Below, piece after piece: positions 25,361-34,621 of a stretch of 64,000 nt of DNA; within the stretch, counting starts at the first letter, position 1, and every line of letters begins with the position of its first letter. Under the pieces are notes generated by a model. It did no database searches, was not told the DNA's origin, and saw only the letters and a list, made by a program, of their open reading frames with translations. The DNA is from an uncultured Erythrobacter sp. GTDB taxonomy: Bacteria; Pseudomonadota; Alphaproteobacteria; Sphingomonadales; Sphingomonadaceae. The stretch is taken from contig CANMMR010000005.1 in the NCBI GenBank assembly GCA_947499095.1, forward strand, positions 127,001 through 191,000, read 5' to 3'. The position numbers and the translations under genes are program-made.

Positions 25361-25496
25361 CCGCGCGGTGAAGAAGTAAGCCCGTCCTCAAGCAGCAAAG
25401 CGATAGGACAAAAAGCGCGCAAGGCTGGCATCGGCTATCATGAGATCATCGCCGGCCACACCACGCCGAGCGAACTCAGGGCGCTGGTGGAGAAGC
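25361..25496. repeat. Imperfect direct repeat, copy B
   Basis: Second copy of the repeat seen at 24647-24784. One frame reads KAGIGYHEIIAGHTTPSEL and continues RALVEKLVPAD to a stop, which looks like the C terminus of a protein (the pattern is vaguely like the end of GspE/PilB ATPases). No start or upstream domain is present, so it is a remnant. Confidence 0.7.
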
Positions 25497-25603
25497 TGGT
25501 TCCGGCGGATTAGGCCTTAGCCCACTTTCTTTATGACGTTGATCAGCGCACCAAACCGATGACAGAATTGGCGGCGAGGTGAGAACCGCGGAGAAATTTG
25601 GTC

Positions 25604-25629
25604 GGAACAGCACGACACTCTGATTGGTT
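25604..25629 (+). promoter_or_regulatory. EcfG-like promoter candidate upstream of LuxR-type gene
   Basis: GGAAC (25604-25608), 17 bases, GGTT (25626-25629): one mismatch to GGAAC-N17-CGTT, 41 bp upstream of the ATG at 25670. Confidence 0.35.
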
Positions 25630-25669
25630 AGATCCAAAATGGAGTAATCTCCGCGGAGCCGAATGAGGC

Positions 25670-26149
25670 ATGCTCGACCTTCATCTCACGCCAAGACAGC
25701 GCGAATGCATCTCTTTAGTAAGAGACGGGCTGTCGTCTAAGGAAATCGCGAGAAAGCTAGGCATCTCCCATCGCACTGTGGAAGCGCATATCGAAGCAGT
25801 GATGAGCGCATTGGAGGTAAATAGCCGAATGGCCGCCGTTTTCCGTTTGGAGGAAATGGACGGCAGGTCGCTGTCGCCGGCCCCATCCAGCAAACCTGAC
25901 CGAGGAATCATGCTGCAAAATCAGGATGATCTGCGCGAAGATTATCTTCTGGTGGCGCGCCAATTCGAACCGACCACGAGCAAATCGTTCGGCATCCTCC
26001 CACCCTTCGGTGGTGAAACCACAGATGCTCCTCGATCGGTGAGGCTCCTCTGGATGGCGAGGCTGGCTGCGCTGGCGATCATGGCCAGTTGCTTCGTAAT
26101 CTTATTCATTATGGGTCTATCCGATATGGCAGGAAATTCAGGAATGTGA
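25670..26149 (+). CDS. LuxR-type HTH protein with C-terminal membrane anchor
   Basis: Protein of 159 aa. Residues about 5-62 form a GerE/LuxR helix-turn-helix (LTPRQRECISLVRDGLSSKEIARKLG and ISHRTVEAHIEAVMSAL). A linker of about 65 residues follows, then one transmembrane helix near 129-150 (LAALAIMASCFVILFIMGL). DNA-binding domain first and membrane anchor last is unusual; it suggests a membrane-tethered regulator. No receiver or ligand domain is present. It heads a three-gene plus-strand cassette with two small genes. Confidence 0.85.
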   Translation: MLDLHLTPRQRECISLVRDGLSSKEIARKLGISHRTVEAHIEAVMSALEVNSRMAAVFRLEEMDGRSLSPAPSSKPDRGIMLQNQDDLREDYLLVARQFEPTTSKSFGILPPFGGETTDAPRSVRLLWMARLAALAIMASCFVILFIMGLSDMAGNSGM

Positions 26150-26199
26150 ATTCTGCGACACGCTCCGATGTAGGGGCATGACTTGGAAAGGATCATTCT

Positions 26200-26541
26200 A
26201 TGTACCAGATCGAAAACAACGCAGGGCGAGTAATCGCAAGCGATACGCAGAAGTCTGTCAAAGCTGTCGACCAGGCATTGATGTCACTTGCTCACCTGTG
26301 TGCAAGCATTGTCGAAGTAAGCGAGGCGTCGCAATTGCCCATCACCGCAGCGCAATCTGCCCTCGACAATGTCGGTGCAAGTTTGACTGGTATTATTAGC
26401 ACCCGCAGTTCCGTCGGCGAAGCCACACGTGACCTGCTCAAACTCAAGCGGCAGTCAACGCTCGAGACCGTAGCTGTGGGATGCCCGCCGGACTACAAGG
26501 CGACAGGACACATCTCCGCTCCCGCTACTGCAGAGGCCTAA
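26200..26541 (+). CDS. Hypothetical protein, 113 aa, in LuxR cassette
   Basis: No recognised family. The protein is mostly helical and Ala/Ser-rich with no transmembrane segment: QKSVKAVDQALMSLAHL and LPITAAQSALDNVGASL could form paired helices. AAAGGATCATTCT precedes the ATG. It lies 50 bp after the LuxR-type gene and 7 bp before the next membrane protein gene, so probably part of the same transcript and perhaps a partner of either. Confidence 0.7.
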   Translation: MYQIENNAGRVIASDTQKSVKAVDQALMSLAHLCASIVEVSEASQLPITAAQSALDNVGASLTGIISTRSSVGEATRDLLKLKRQSTLETVAVGCPPDYKATGHISAPATAEA

Positions 26542-26548
26542 ACCGCTA

Positions 26549-26974
26549 ATGCCCGATCTCTACCTGCTTGCTTCCTGGACGTTTTTGCTCGTTGCACTTT
26601 CGTTTAGCTGGCACGCAGGGGATCGGGCGGACCGAAGGGTCGTTGGCGGCATCTCCTTGCTCACTCTACTGTCAGGCATAGCCTATTCGTTTCTGGACGG
26701 GAGTGGCGCCCTTCTAGTCGTTCTCTGCCTTGACGGAGTGCTGTTGCTGACCGTCAGCATTTACGCGTTAAAAGGAGATAAGTTCTGGCCCCTGTGGTTC
26801 GCCAGCTTTCACGGCGTCACGTTCCTTTTCGAATTGGTTGCACTGGCAGCTCCCGCCGAAATGCGTATGATCTTATGGCGGGTCGGTGCATTTTGGTTCC
26901 TGCCCGCTTATGCGGCAATGGCAATCGGGCTGACACTCGACCAGCGTCGCAAGACTTCTCCGCAGGAACGCTAA
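26549..26974 (+). CDS. Small polytopic membrane protein
   Basis: Protein of 141 aa with about four transmembrane helices (LYLLASWTFLLVALSF, VVGGISLLTLLSGIAYSF, ALLVVLCLDGVLLLTVSIYA, FWFLPAYAAMAIGLTL) and short loops. No family recognised. Starts 7 bp after the 113-aa gene, so co-transcribed. May sense or signal at the membrane for the anchored LuxR-type protein; this is inference from gene order only. Confidence 0.72.
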   Translation: MPDLYLLASWTFLLVALSFSWHAGDRADRRVVGGISLLTLLSGIAYSFLDGSGALLVVLCLDGVLLLTVSIYALKGDKFWPLWFASFHGVTFLFELVALAAPAEMRMILWRVGAFWFLPAYAAMAIGLTLDQRRKTSPQER

Positions 26975-27019
26975 GTCGATTCATGCACCTTTAGCGTTGA
27001 TCGCCGTTCAGCATTGAAA

Positions 27020-28960
<1,941 letters not shown>

Positions 28961-28965
28961 TCAGG

Positions 28966-29062
28966 CCCGACCACTCCCTCCGCCGATCCTAATCGGTTCA
29001 GGTTCGACGGGTCGGGTGGAGACTATCCCACCCCTCTCAGCCGGTCTGGCTCCCCGGGGATG
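28966..29062 (-). promoter_or_regulatory. TPP riboswitch (THI element) upstream of thiC
   Basis: On the minus strand the leader reads CGGGGAGCC, then GGCTGAGAGGGGTGGG, then GACCCGTCGAACCTGAACCG, then AGGATCGGCGGAGGGAG. CTGAGA, ACCCG..GAACCTGA and the final GGCGGAGGGA are the conserved TPP-aptamer elements in the right order. It ends about 45 bases before the thiC start, so probably controls access to the ribosome site or a short terminator. Confidence 0.92.
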
Positions 29063-29296
29063 GCCCATCTTGTAAGCCGTTGCGCCGGTTGCGTCCAGCA
29101 CCGCTTATGCAAACTCGCGCAACGGGGGAACCAGGCACAGCCATGGGCGCGGTTGCTCGCTCACCGCTATCCTGTGCATCTGGCAAGCGTCGCCCACCTA
29201 CCGTCGGGAATTCAAACGAAGCTTCATGGGGAACGTGCCAGGCCTCAGCCGCTCGCCGCGGTGGGATGCACCGACCCGGTCGAGGAAGACACCAGC
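29063..29296. other. Gene-poor stretch upstream of the thiC riboswitch
   Basis: No convincing coding region lies here. It should contain the thiC promoter on the minus strand, but no clear -35/-10 pair stands out. Part of a roughly 480-bp interval between thiC and the next probable gene remnant. Confidence 0.5.
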
Positions 29297-29524
29297 ATGA
29301 CAAGTATCATTCTGCAACTCGGCAAAGCCTGCGGTTTGTTCAATCGCCTTGGTGTTCGGCTGGTGCTTGCGGCGAGGGCGATAGGAGAGCGACCAGCCGA
29401 CCGATTTTATCGCAATTCCTCACCTTCCTGCCTGGGCGCATCGATTAGCAGGAAGCGCCGTTCTGGCCATTTCTGGCGTGTTCGTTCACTGGCGAAAAAT
29501 TCGGCAAGGCGCCCGACATTATAG
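29297..29524 (+). CDS. Doubtful small ORF, 75 aa
   Basis: ATG 29297 follows GAGGAAGACACC and opens MTSIILQLGKACGLFNRLG, a plausible amphipathic start. The second half overlaps the frameshifted minus-strand gene and is Arg/Ser-rich with no pattern. Most likely not a real gene; recorded because the start region is well formed. Confidence 0.2.
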   Translation: MTSIILQLGKACGLFNRLGVRLVLAARAIGERPADRFYRNSSPSCLGASISRKRRSGHFWRVRSLAKNSARRPTL

Positions 29525-30029
29525 CGCGCGGCGATAACCGCCTTGTCAGCGCCCCTGAAGTGGTAGGTCTGGATAAGCCGGAGCGGATCGAACGCGACAT
29601 GCTCGGGATACCCGGGGATTTCCTGAATGCGGTAACCCGCTTGCTCTTGTCCCCCGGCATCTTCGAAATAATACTCGCTGATCCACGGGTGGTCCCGCCC
29701 GACGTTCGAGCCTGCCACCACAAGCGCGTCACCGTTAACGAAGTCCACATACCTGACCCTTGCGGTGTGATGGCCATCACGATATCGGGATTGCGCTCTG
29801 GCTGCGGAAAGGTCGGGTGGGTCTCCGCCAGTTTCAGCGCGCTCTTCGCCCTGAGATTGACGCAGAGGCGGCCTCGGCAGTTGATTCTGCAATTGAACGA
29901 CTGGCTGCGCCCGATATGAAAGAAGCCCGTCTTGACCTTTGCAGGGGCGCCACAAAACACAATGAAGATTGGCCTCAACGAATTCGAGCTCGGCTCAAGG
30001 ATAGGCCACAACTCGGCAGCTTTTCCCAC
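29407..30029 (-). pseudogene. Frameshifted hypothetical gene
   Basis: One minus-strand frame gives an N-terminal part (KVKTGFFHIGRSQSFNCRIN to NPDIVMAITPQG) and another gives the rest (RYVDFVNGDALVVAGSNVGR, EYYFEDAGGQEQAGYRIQE, AVIAARYNVGRLAEFFASE). The frames meet at 29757-29760: adding one G to the GGG run there joins them as AITPQG-V-RYVDF. The repaired protein would be about 207 aa of unknown family. Probably a decayed accessory gene. Confidence 0.6.
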
Positions 30030-30272
30030 GTTATGGAGGTTTGCTTAGCTTATCTGAACGGTCGACGAGACGCCTTGTTGGAAACTTCTAAATAATCCTG
30101 TGCGAACTCCGAAAAAGACCCCCACATGGTTCGTCATGTCGCATGCGTGTCGCACGGACTCGCCGGGAGTTTATGACAACCCGCGGAATTCGGCGGGAAT
30201 CACGGGAAATCGAGGGTAGATTTGATCCGCACCCCGACCGCACCATAACTGGTTGAAATATAGCAGAAAAAC

Positions 30273-30346
30273 TGGATGCCCCGTGAGGATTCGAACCTCA
30301 ATTGACGGAGTCAGAGTCCGTAGTCTTACCATTAGACGACGGGGCA
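30273..30346 (-). tRNA. tRNA-Gln (CTG anticodon)
   Basis: A 74-nt cloverleaf on the minus strand. The acceptor stem TGCCCCG/CGGGGCA is perfect; the anticodon stem ACGGA/TCCGT surrounds loop CTCTGAC with anticodon CTG; the T arm contains GGTTCGAATCC. CCA is encoded (30273-30275). T1-A72 is typical of glutamine tRNAs. Confidence 0.95.
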
Positions 30347-30489
30347 TCGGCGCTCACCGGGCCGCGCAGAATCGGGTTCTGCGCGCGGGAGAGGTGGGCC
30401 ATCTAGTTTCGCCGCCTGCCGAGGTCAACCCCGCTCCGGCGGCCCCTCTTGCCCCCTTTGCGCTTCACGGCTAGCATCGGCTCCAAGTC

Positions 30490-30513
30490 CCCGCACCCGA
30501 TGGTTGGTGCGGG
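30490..30513. repeat. Hairpin in the ppx leader
   Basis: CCCGCACC (30490-30497) and GGTGCGGG (30506-30513) are exact inverted repeats with an 8-nt loop, ending 22 bases before the ppx ATG. It could affect translation start or end an upstream transcript. Confidence 0.4.
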
Positions 30514-30535
30514 AGGAACAAGAAAGCTCCTTATC

Positions 30536-31744
30536 ATGGCGGACAGTCCTCCGCCGGACACCACAAGGGGGCCTGGACGCAAACGGGGCGACAAGTCCGG
30601 CAAGGTAGCCGATTTCCGCTACAAGCGCCCCGCCCGGCCCGACCAGACGAGAGGCGAAGCTCGCCCCCGTGCACCGCGCAAAGGCACAGCCGGACGCGGG
30701 CCTGCCGCGAACGGCCGCCCGCACACGCATTCTCGCCAGGCCTATGCTGCGCTTGATCTCGGCACCAATAATTGCCGCTTGCTGATCGCGCGCCCGAGCG
30801 GGGCGGATTTCACCGTGATCGACGCCTTCAGCCGCGTGGTCCGGCTGGGCGAAGGGCTTGCTGCGAGCGGCAGGCTGTCGGACGAGGCGATGGATCGTAC
30901 GCTTGCCGCGCTGCAGGTCTGCGCGGAAAAGCTGCGCCGCCGCAACGTCCGCCTCGCGCGCTCGGTCGCGACCGAGGCCTGCCGCCGCGCCGCCAACGGC
31001 CCGAAGTTCATAGAGCGGGTGAAGAAAGAGACCGGAATCGTCCTCGACATCATCTCCGCGCAGGAGGAGGCACGGCTGGCGGTGCTCGGCTGCCATGTCC
31101 TGCTCGAAGACGGGAATGGTCCCGCGATCATCTTCGACATCGGCGGCGGTTCGACCGAGCTGGTTCTCGTCGAACCCGGCGGCCCGGTCCCGCGCATCCT
31201 CGACTGGTTGAGCGTGCCGTGGGGCGTCGTTTCGCTCACCGATACGGTCGGCCCGTCCGACGGCAGCGAGGAAGGCCGGCTGGAGCGCTATCGCGAAATG
31301 CGCCGGACGGTTGCTCGCAGCTTCCGCAGCTTTGCCGAGCGGATTGCAGACCATGCGCGTTCGAGCGACGGCATCCGGCTGTTGGGGACGAGCGGCACGG
31401 TCACCACGCTTGCCAGCCTGCATCTCGAGCTGCCGCAATACGATCGTCGCGCCGTCGACGGCCTGATCCTGCCCTCGCAGGCGATGCGCGACATTTCGAC
31501 GCGCCTCTCGCGCATGAGCGAAGCCGAACGCCGCCAACTGCCCTGCATCGGCGACGATCGCGCGAACCTCGTCATCGCGGGGTGCGCGATCCTTGAATCG
31601 ATCCTCGACATCTGGCCTTCGGTCCAGCTCGGGGTGGCCGATCGCGGCATTCGCGAAGGCATCCTGCGCAGCCTGATCGCCGCCGATGCCGACGGCGAAC
31701 GCAGTCGCGCCGCCATGCAGAAGATGCGGGAGCAGGATGTGTGA
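30536..31744 (+). CDS. Ppx/GppA family phosphatase
   Basis: Exopolyphosphatase/pppGpp phosphatase of 402 aa in the ASKHA fold. After a basic, disordered N-terminal tail of about 65 residues (Arg/Lys/Pro-rich), the core begins YAALDLGTNNCRLLIA (phosphate-1 loop), then VATEACRRA, ISAQEEARLAVLG, IFDIGGGSTELVL and LLGTSGTVTTLA. Hydrolyses polyphosphate and/or converts pppGpp to ppGpp. ATG 30536 is preferred; GGGAGG lies upstream. The same-strand pairing with rlmE is common in Alphaproteobacteria, but here a 259-bp repeat-rich gap separates them. Confidence 0.92.
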   Translation: MADSPPPDTTRGPGRKRGDKSGKVADFRYKRPARPDQTRGEARPRAPRKGTAGRGPAANGRPHTHSRQAYAALDLGTNNCRLLIARPSGADFTVIDAFSRVVRLGEGLAASGRLSDEAMDRTLAALQVCAEKLRRRNVRLARSVATEACRRAANGPKFIERVKKETGIVLDIISAQEEARLAVLGCHVLLEDGNGPAIIFDIGGGSTELVLVEPGGPVPRILDWLSVPWGVVSLTDTVGPSDGSEEGRLERYREMRRTVARSFRSFAERIADHARSSDGIRLLGTSGTVTTLASLHLELPQYDRRAVDGLILPSQAMRDISTRLSRMSEAERRQLPCIGDDRANLVIAGCAILESILDIWPSVQLGVADRGIREGILRSLIAADADGERSRAAMQKMREQDV

Positions 31745-31809
31745 TGGGGAGTAGTATCTCTGGTTGCGGAGTCTTTGTTGCGTACGGGAAGCGCATGCGC
31801 GCATTCCTT

Positions 31810-31892
31810 GCGGCACCAGCCCACGCCCCCACCCGGCCACCCAAACAGAATAGTGCCGTGGGTGGCCGGGTGGGGGCGTGGGCTGGTGCCGC
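31810..31892. repeat. 34-bp perfect inverted repeat (giant hairpin)
   Basis: The left arm 31810-31843 and right arm 31859-31892 are exact reverse complements over 34 bases, around a 15-nt loop (31844-31858). The arms are GC-rich (core CCCACGCCCCCACCC). It lies between ppx and rlmE on the same strand. There is no T tract, so it is not an ordinary terminator; a REPIN/MITE-like element or RNA-processing structure is possible. Confidence 0.9.
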
Positions 31893-31894
31893 GA

Positions 31895-31916
31895 GCTATC
31901 GACGGATGTCGATAGC
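31895..31916. repeat. 22-bp palindrome, first copy
   Basis: GCTATCGAC, spacer GGAT, GTCGATAGC: a perfect 9-bp dyad. It is followed by GCACCC and repeated 64 bp downstream. It starts 2 bases after the giant hairpin. Confidence 0.85.
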
Positions 31917-31958
31917 GCACCCAGAAATGAATCCGGGCGTGGGACGGTTCAGCCTCAA

Positions 31959-31980
31959 GCTATCGACGAATGTCGATAGC
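31959..31980. repeat. 22-bp palindrome, second copy
   Basis: GCTATCGAC, spacer GAAT, GTCGATAGC, again followed by GCACCC; identical to the first copy except one spacer base. It ends 23 bases before the rlmE ATG, so it may be an operator or an RNA hairpin in the rlmE leader. Confidence 0.85.
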
Positions 31981-32003
31981 GCACCCGACAGGAAACCCTC
32001 ATA

Positions 32004-32663
32004 ATGGCCCGCTCCGGCAAGGATCGCGAGACGCGGGTGCGTACCGCGAAAAAGCGCACGGCAAGCTCGACACGCTGGCTGCAGCGCCAGCTCAACGACC
32101 CTTACGTCAAGCAGGCGAAAGCGGATGGCTATCGCAGTCGCGCCGCCTACAAGCTGATCGAGCTGGACGATAAATACGGGCTGCTGAACGGCGTGACCCG
32201 CGTCGTCGATCTCGGCATTGCGCCCGGCGGCTGGAGCCAGGTCGTGCGCAAGCGCAAGCCAAAGGCACTGATCGTGGGCATCGACCTGCTCGAGGTGGAG
32301 CCGATCGAGGGCGTCGAAATCTTCCAGATGGACTTCATGGACGACGATGCTCCGCGCGTGCTGGAAGAGGCGCTGGGCGGCAAGGCCGAGCTGGTGATGA
32401 GCGACATGGCCGCCAACACCGTCGGCCACAAACAGACCGATCACCTGCGCACCATGGGCCTGGTCGAAGCCGGTGCCTGGTTCGCGATCGAGAATCTGGC
32501 GCCGGGCGGGACGTATCTCGCCAAGGTGTTGGCCGGCGGGACCGACAACGAGCTGCTGACCTTGCTGAAAAAACATTTCAAGACGGTGAAACACGCCAAG
32601 CCGCCCGCCAGCCGTAAGGGTTCGAGCGAGTGGTATGTCATCGCGCAGGGGTTCAAGGGCTGA
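32004..32663 (+). CDS. rlmE: 23S rRNA (uridine-2'-O-)-methyltransferase RlmE
   Basis: FtsJ/RrmJ of 219 aa, which 2'-O-methylates U2552 (E. coli numbering) of 23S rRNA using SAM. The SAM motif is DLGIAPGGWSQV; the K-D-K-E catalytic tetrad is visible as K in SRAAYKL, D in MSDMAAN, K in LAKVLAGG and E in SSEWYV. The basic N-terminal extension (KDRETRVRTAKKRTAS) is typical of alphaproteobacterial members. There is a weak ribosome site upstream; palindromes occupy the leader. Confidence 0.95.
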   Translation: MARSGKDRETRVRTAKKRTASSTRWLQRQLNDPYVKQAKADGYRSRAAYKLIELDDKYGLLNGVTRVVDLGIAPGGWSQVVRKRKPKALIVGIDLLEVEPIEGVEIFQMDFMDDDAPRVLEEALGGKAELVMSDMAANTVGHKQTDHLRTMGLVEAGAWFAIENLAPGGTYLAKVLAGGTDNELLTLLKKHFKTVKHAKPPASRKGSSEWYVIAQGFKG

Positions 32664-32675
32664 GGCACAAAAGAA

Positions 32676-32699
32676 AAGGCCCCGCCGAAGCGAGGCCTT
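32676..32699. terminator. Bidirectional terminator between rlmE and cytochrome c
   Basis: AAGGCC-C-CGC, loop CGAA, GCG-A-GGCCTT with one internal mismatch. It lies between the convergent rlmE and cytochrome genes; short A and T runs flank it on both sides. Confidence 0.6.
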
Positions 32700-32724
32700 G
32701 TCCCATCACGGACTAAGCTGGCGC

Positions 32725-33438
32725 CTAGTCGATCTTGGTCGCCCCGGCATTATCGCCGCCGGCATTCGCGGAAGGTACCGGCTGGTCGGCACTCATGGCT
32801 CCGGCAGCCTGCGCCGGATCGGCGGGCTCGCCTTCGACCGCGCCGGGGCCTGCGCCGGGCGCATCGGCCGCAGCGTCATCGCCTTCACCCTCGGCTTCCG
32901 GTGCTGCTGGAGCCGGCTTGGCAGGCGCGCCGCCGAAGGTAGCCATATATTCCATCACATTGGCGCGATCTTCAGGCTTGGACAGGCCGGCAAAGCTCAT
33001 CTTGGTGCCGCTCGCAAAAGCGCGCGGGCTGGTGAGCCACTCGTTCATGGCCTCCCATGTCCACTGACCGCCCTTTTCGGACAAGGCACTGGAATAAGCG
33101 AAGCCTGCATGGCCGGCGATCGCCTTGCCCATCGTGCCGTAGAGATTCGGGCCGATGCCGTTGGCGCCGCCCTGTTCGATCGTATGGCAGGCGGTGCATT
33201 TGGCGAAGACCGCCTCGCCCGCAGCCGCATCGGCGTTGGCCAGAAGTGTGCCGAGATCCGGCCCCGCATCCGCGCCCGCATCGGTTTCCTCGCCCTGCAC
33301 GAAGTAGCCCGGTTCCGCGCCCTCTGGCAGTTCGCCGCTGTCCGCATGGAAATACATGCCCGATGCGATCGAGCCGCCGAGCGCGACGATACCGGCGAAA
33401 AGGACCCAGCCGGCGGCGGTGTTGAAACGGTCGTCCAT
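32725..33438 (-). CDS. Membrane-anchored c-type cytochrome (CycM-like)
   Basis: Protein of 237 aa. An N-terminal uncleaved anchor lies at about residues 10-30 (AAGWVLFAGIVALGGSIASGM); a class I cytochrome c domain has haem motif CTACH, GPNLYGTMG and the distal Met in TKMSFAGL; then comes a Pro/Ala/Glu/Gly-rich tail of about 75 residues. It resembles CycM/cytochrome c552 proteins that pass electrons from the bc1 complex to cytochrome oxidase. The tail is longer than usual and probably disordered. Divergent from pheA. Confidence 0.92.
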   Translation of the reverse strand: MDDRFNTAAGWVLFAGIVALGGSIASGMYFHADSGELPEGAEPGYFVQGEETDAGADAGPDLGTLLANADAAAGEAVFAKCTACHTIEQGGANGIGPNLYGTMGKAIAGHAGFAYSSALSEKGGQWTWEAMNEWLTSPRAFASGTKMSFAGLSKPEDRANVMEYMATFGGAPAKPAPAAPEAEGEGDDAAADAPGAGPGAVEGEPADPAQAAGAMSADQPVPSANAGGDNAGATKID

Positions 33439-33569
33439 TGCGTGCTTGCCTGCGAAAAATCTGTTGGTTCGATGGTTGCGCGCCGCTCTAGTGAAGCAAA
33501 CGGGCGGGCGCAAGTGCGCTTCGTGCAATAGCTCTTGAACCGCGCGTGGGCCGCCCGTAACGCTGCGCC

Positions 33570-34463
33570 ATGCGCCAATTTGCCAAGCCTGCTCTTGAGA
33601 TGGTCGATTCCATGCGGTCCGCTGCGGCGGGTGATCCGATGCGCGCTATTGCTTTCGGCGGGGCACCCGGATCGAATTCGCACCAGGCGGCGATGCAGTT
33701 CGCGCCCGAGGCGCTGCCGCTGCCCTGTTTCAGCTTCGAAGATGCGTTGGATGCGGTCGACAGCGGCCGTGCGGGCTGTGCAATGATCCCGATCGAGAAT
33801 TCGCAGCACGGGCGCGTGGCCGATATCCACTTCCTGCTCCCCGAGAGCGGCCTCAATATCGTCGCGGAGCATTTCATGCGCATCACCCACGCGCTCATGG
33901 CGCTGGGCGAGGGACCGTTCGAGGCGGCCTACAGCCATCCGCAGGCGCTTGGACAGTCGCGCCAGTTTTTGGCCGAACGCGAGATCGTGGGGCTCAGCCA
34001 TGCCGACACGGCCGGCGCGGCTGCCTTCGTGGCGGAAAGCGGCAACCCTTTCATCGCCGCGCTCGCCCCACCGCTGGCGGCCGATCTCTACGGCCTGAAG
34101 ATCATCGAGGACGAGGTCGAGGACGCGCATGACAACACGACCCGCTTCGTCGTGCTCGCGAAGGAACCGCTCGACGCCGCGACGCTGGTCGGGACGTCGG
34201 CGATGACGACCTTTATCTTCGAAGTGAAGAACATCCCGGCCGCGCTCTACAAGGCGCTGGGCTGTTTCGCGACCAACGGCGTCAACATGACCAAGCTGGA
34301 AAGCTACCAGAAGGGCGCCAGCTTCGCCGCCACCCAGTTTTTTGCCGACATAGAGGGGGTTCCAGGCGATCCGCGCGTCGATACCGCTCTGGAAGAACTT
34401 GCCTTCCAGACGAACCAGGTCCGCCTTCTGGGCAGCTACCCTCAAGCAAGGAAGAGGGGCTAA
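33570..34463 (+). CDS. pheA: Prephenate dehydratase
   Basis: Protein of 297 aa converting prephenate to phenylpyruvate in phenylalanine synthesis. Catalytic domain: AFGGAPGSNSHQAA, IPIENSQHGRV, and DNTTRFVVL with the essential Thr-Arg-Phe. The C-terminal ACT domain (FEVKNIPAALYKALGCFATNGVNMTKLESYQ) would give feedback inhibition by phenylalanine. It lacks a chorismate mutase domain, as usual in Alphaproteobacteria. An internal start at MRAIAFGG (33639) is possible, since the first 23 residues are not conserved. Confidence 0.94.
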   Translation: MRQFAKPALEMVDSMRSAAAGDPMRAIAFGGAPGSNSHQAAMQFAPEALPLPCFSFEDALDAVDSGRAGCAMIPIENSQHGRVADIHFLLPESGLNIVAEHFMRITHALMALGEGPFEAAYSHPQALGQSRQFLAEREIVGLSHADTAGAAAFVAESGNPFIAALAPPLAADLYGLKIIEDEVEDAHDNTTRFVVLAKEPLDAATLVGTSAMTTFIFEVKNIPAALYKALGCFATNGVNMTKLESYQKGASFAATQFFADIEGVPGDPRVDTALEELAFQTNQVRLLGSYPQARKRG

Positions 34464-34589
34464 CGGAAGTCTGCCCAGCGAGAATCGTTCGGCGAGTCGT
34501 TTCGGAAGTTCGACGGGTCGAACGAAAAACATCCAGACTCTGAAAATAAACGGGAACCTTTTCCTCTCAGGTCCTTTTCCTTCTCGCAT

Positions 34590-34605
34590 TTATTCGTTCG
34601 AATAA
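34590..34605. promoter_or_regulatory. Short dyad in the ompA leader
   Basis: TTATTCG, TT, CGAATAA: a perfect 7-bp inverted repeat 16 bases upstream of the OmpA-like ATG. May be an RNA hairpin near the ribosome site or a regulator site. Confidence 0.35.
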
Positions 34606-34621
34606 TGATGAGGGATTCACT

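Larger units (their letters stand above)
25306..25669. other. Gene-free stretch with repeat copy B and a candidate promoter
   Basis: No convincing complete gene lies in these 364 bases. They contain direct-repeat copy B (25361-25496), which is open in one frame up to a TAG at 25511-25513, and a candidate EcfG-like promoter at 25604-25629 serving the LuxR gene. The rest shows no recognisable structure. Confidence 0.6.

Noticed and set aside
31788..31801. Palindrome GCGCATGCGC after ppx
   Set aside because: Short GC palindromes are expected often in this composition; no second copy noticed nearby.
31741..32004. 87-codon plus-strand frame between ppx and rlmE
   Set aside because: It runs through the perfect hairpin and palindromes and has a repetitive, patternless translation; the repeats explain it better.
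33045..34589. Minus-strand open frame of 514 codons
   Set aside because: Antisense of pheA and overlapping the cytochrome gene out of frame; no recognisable protein.
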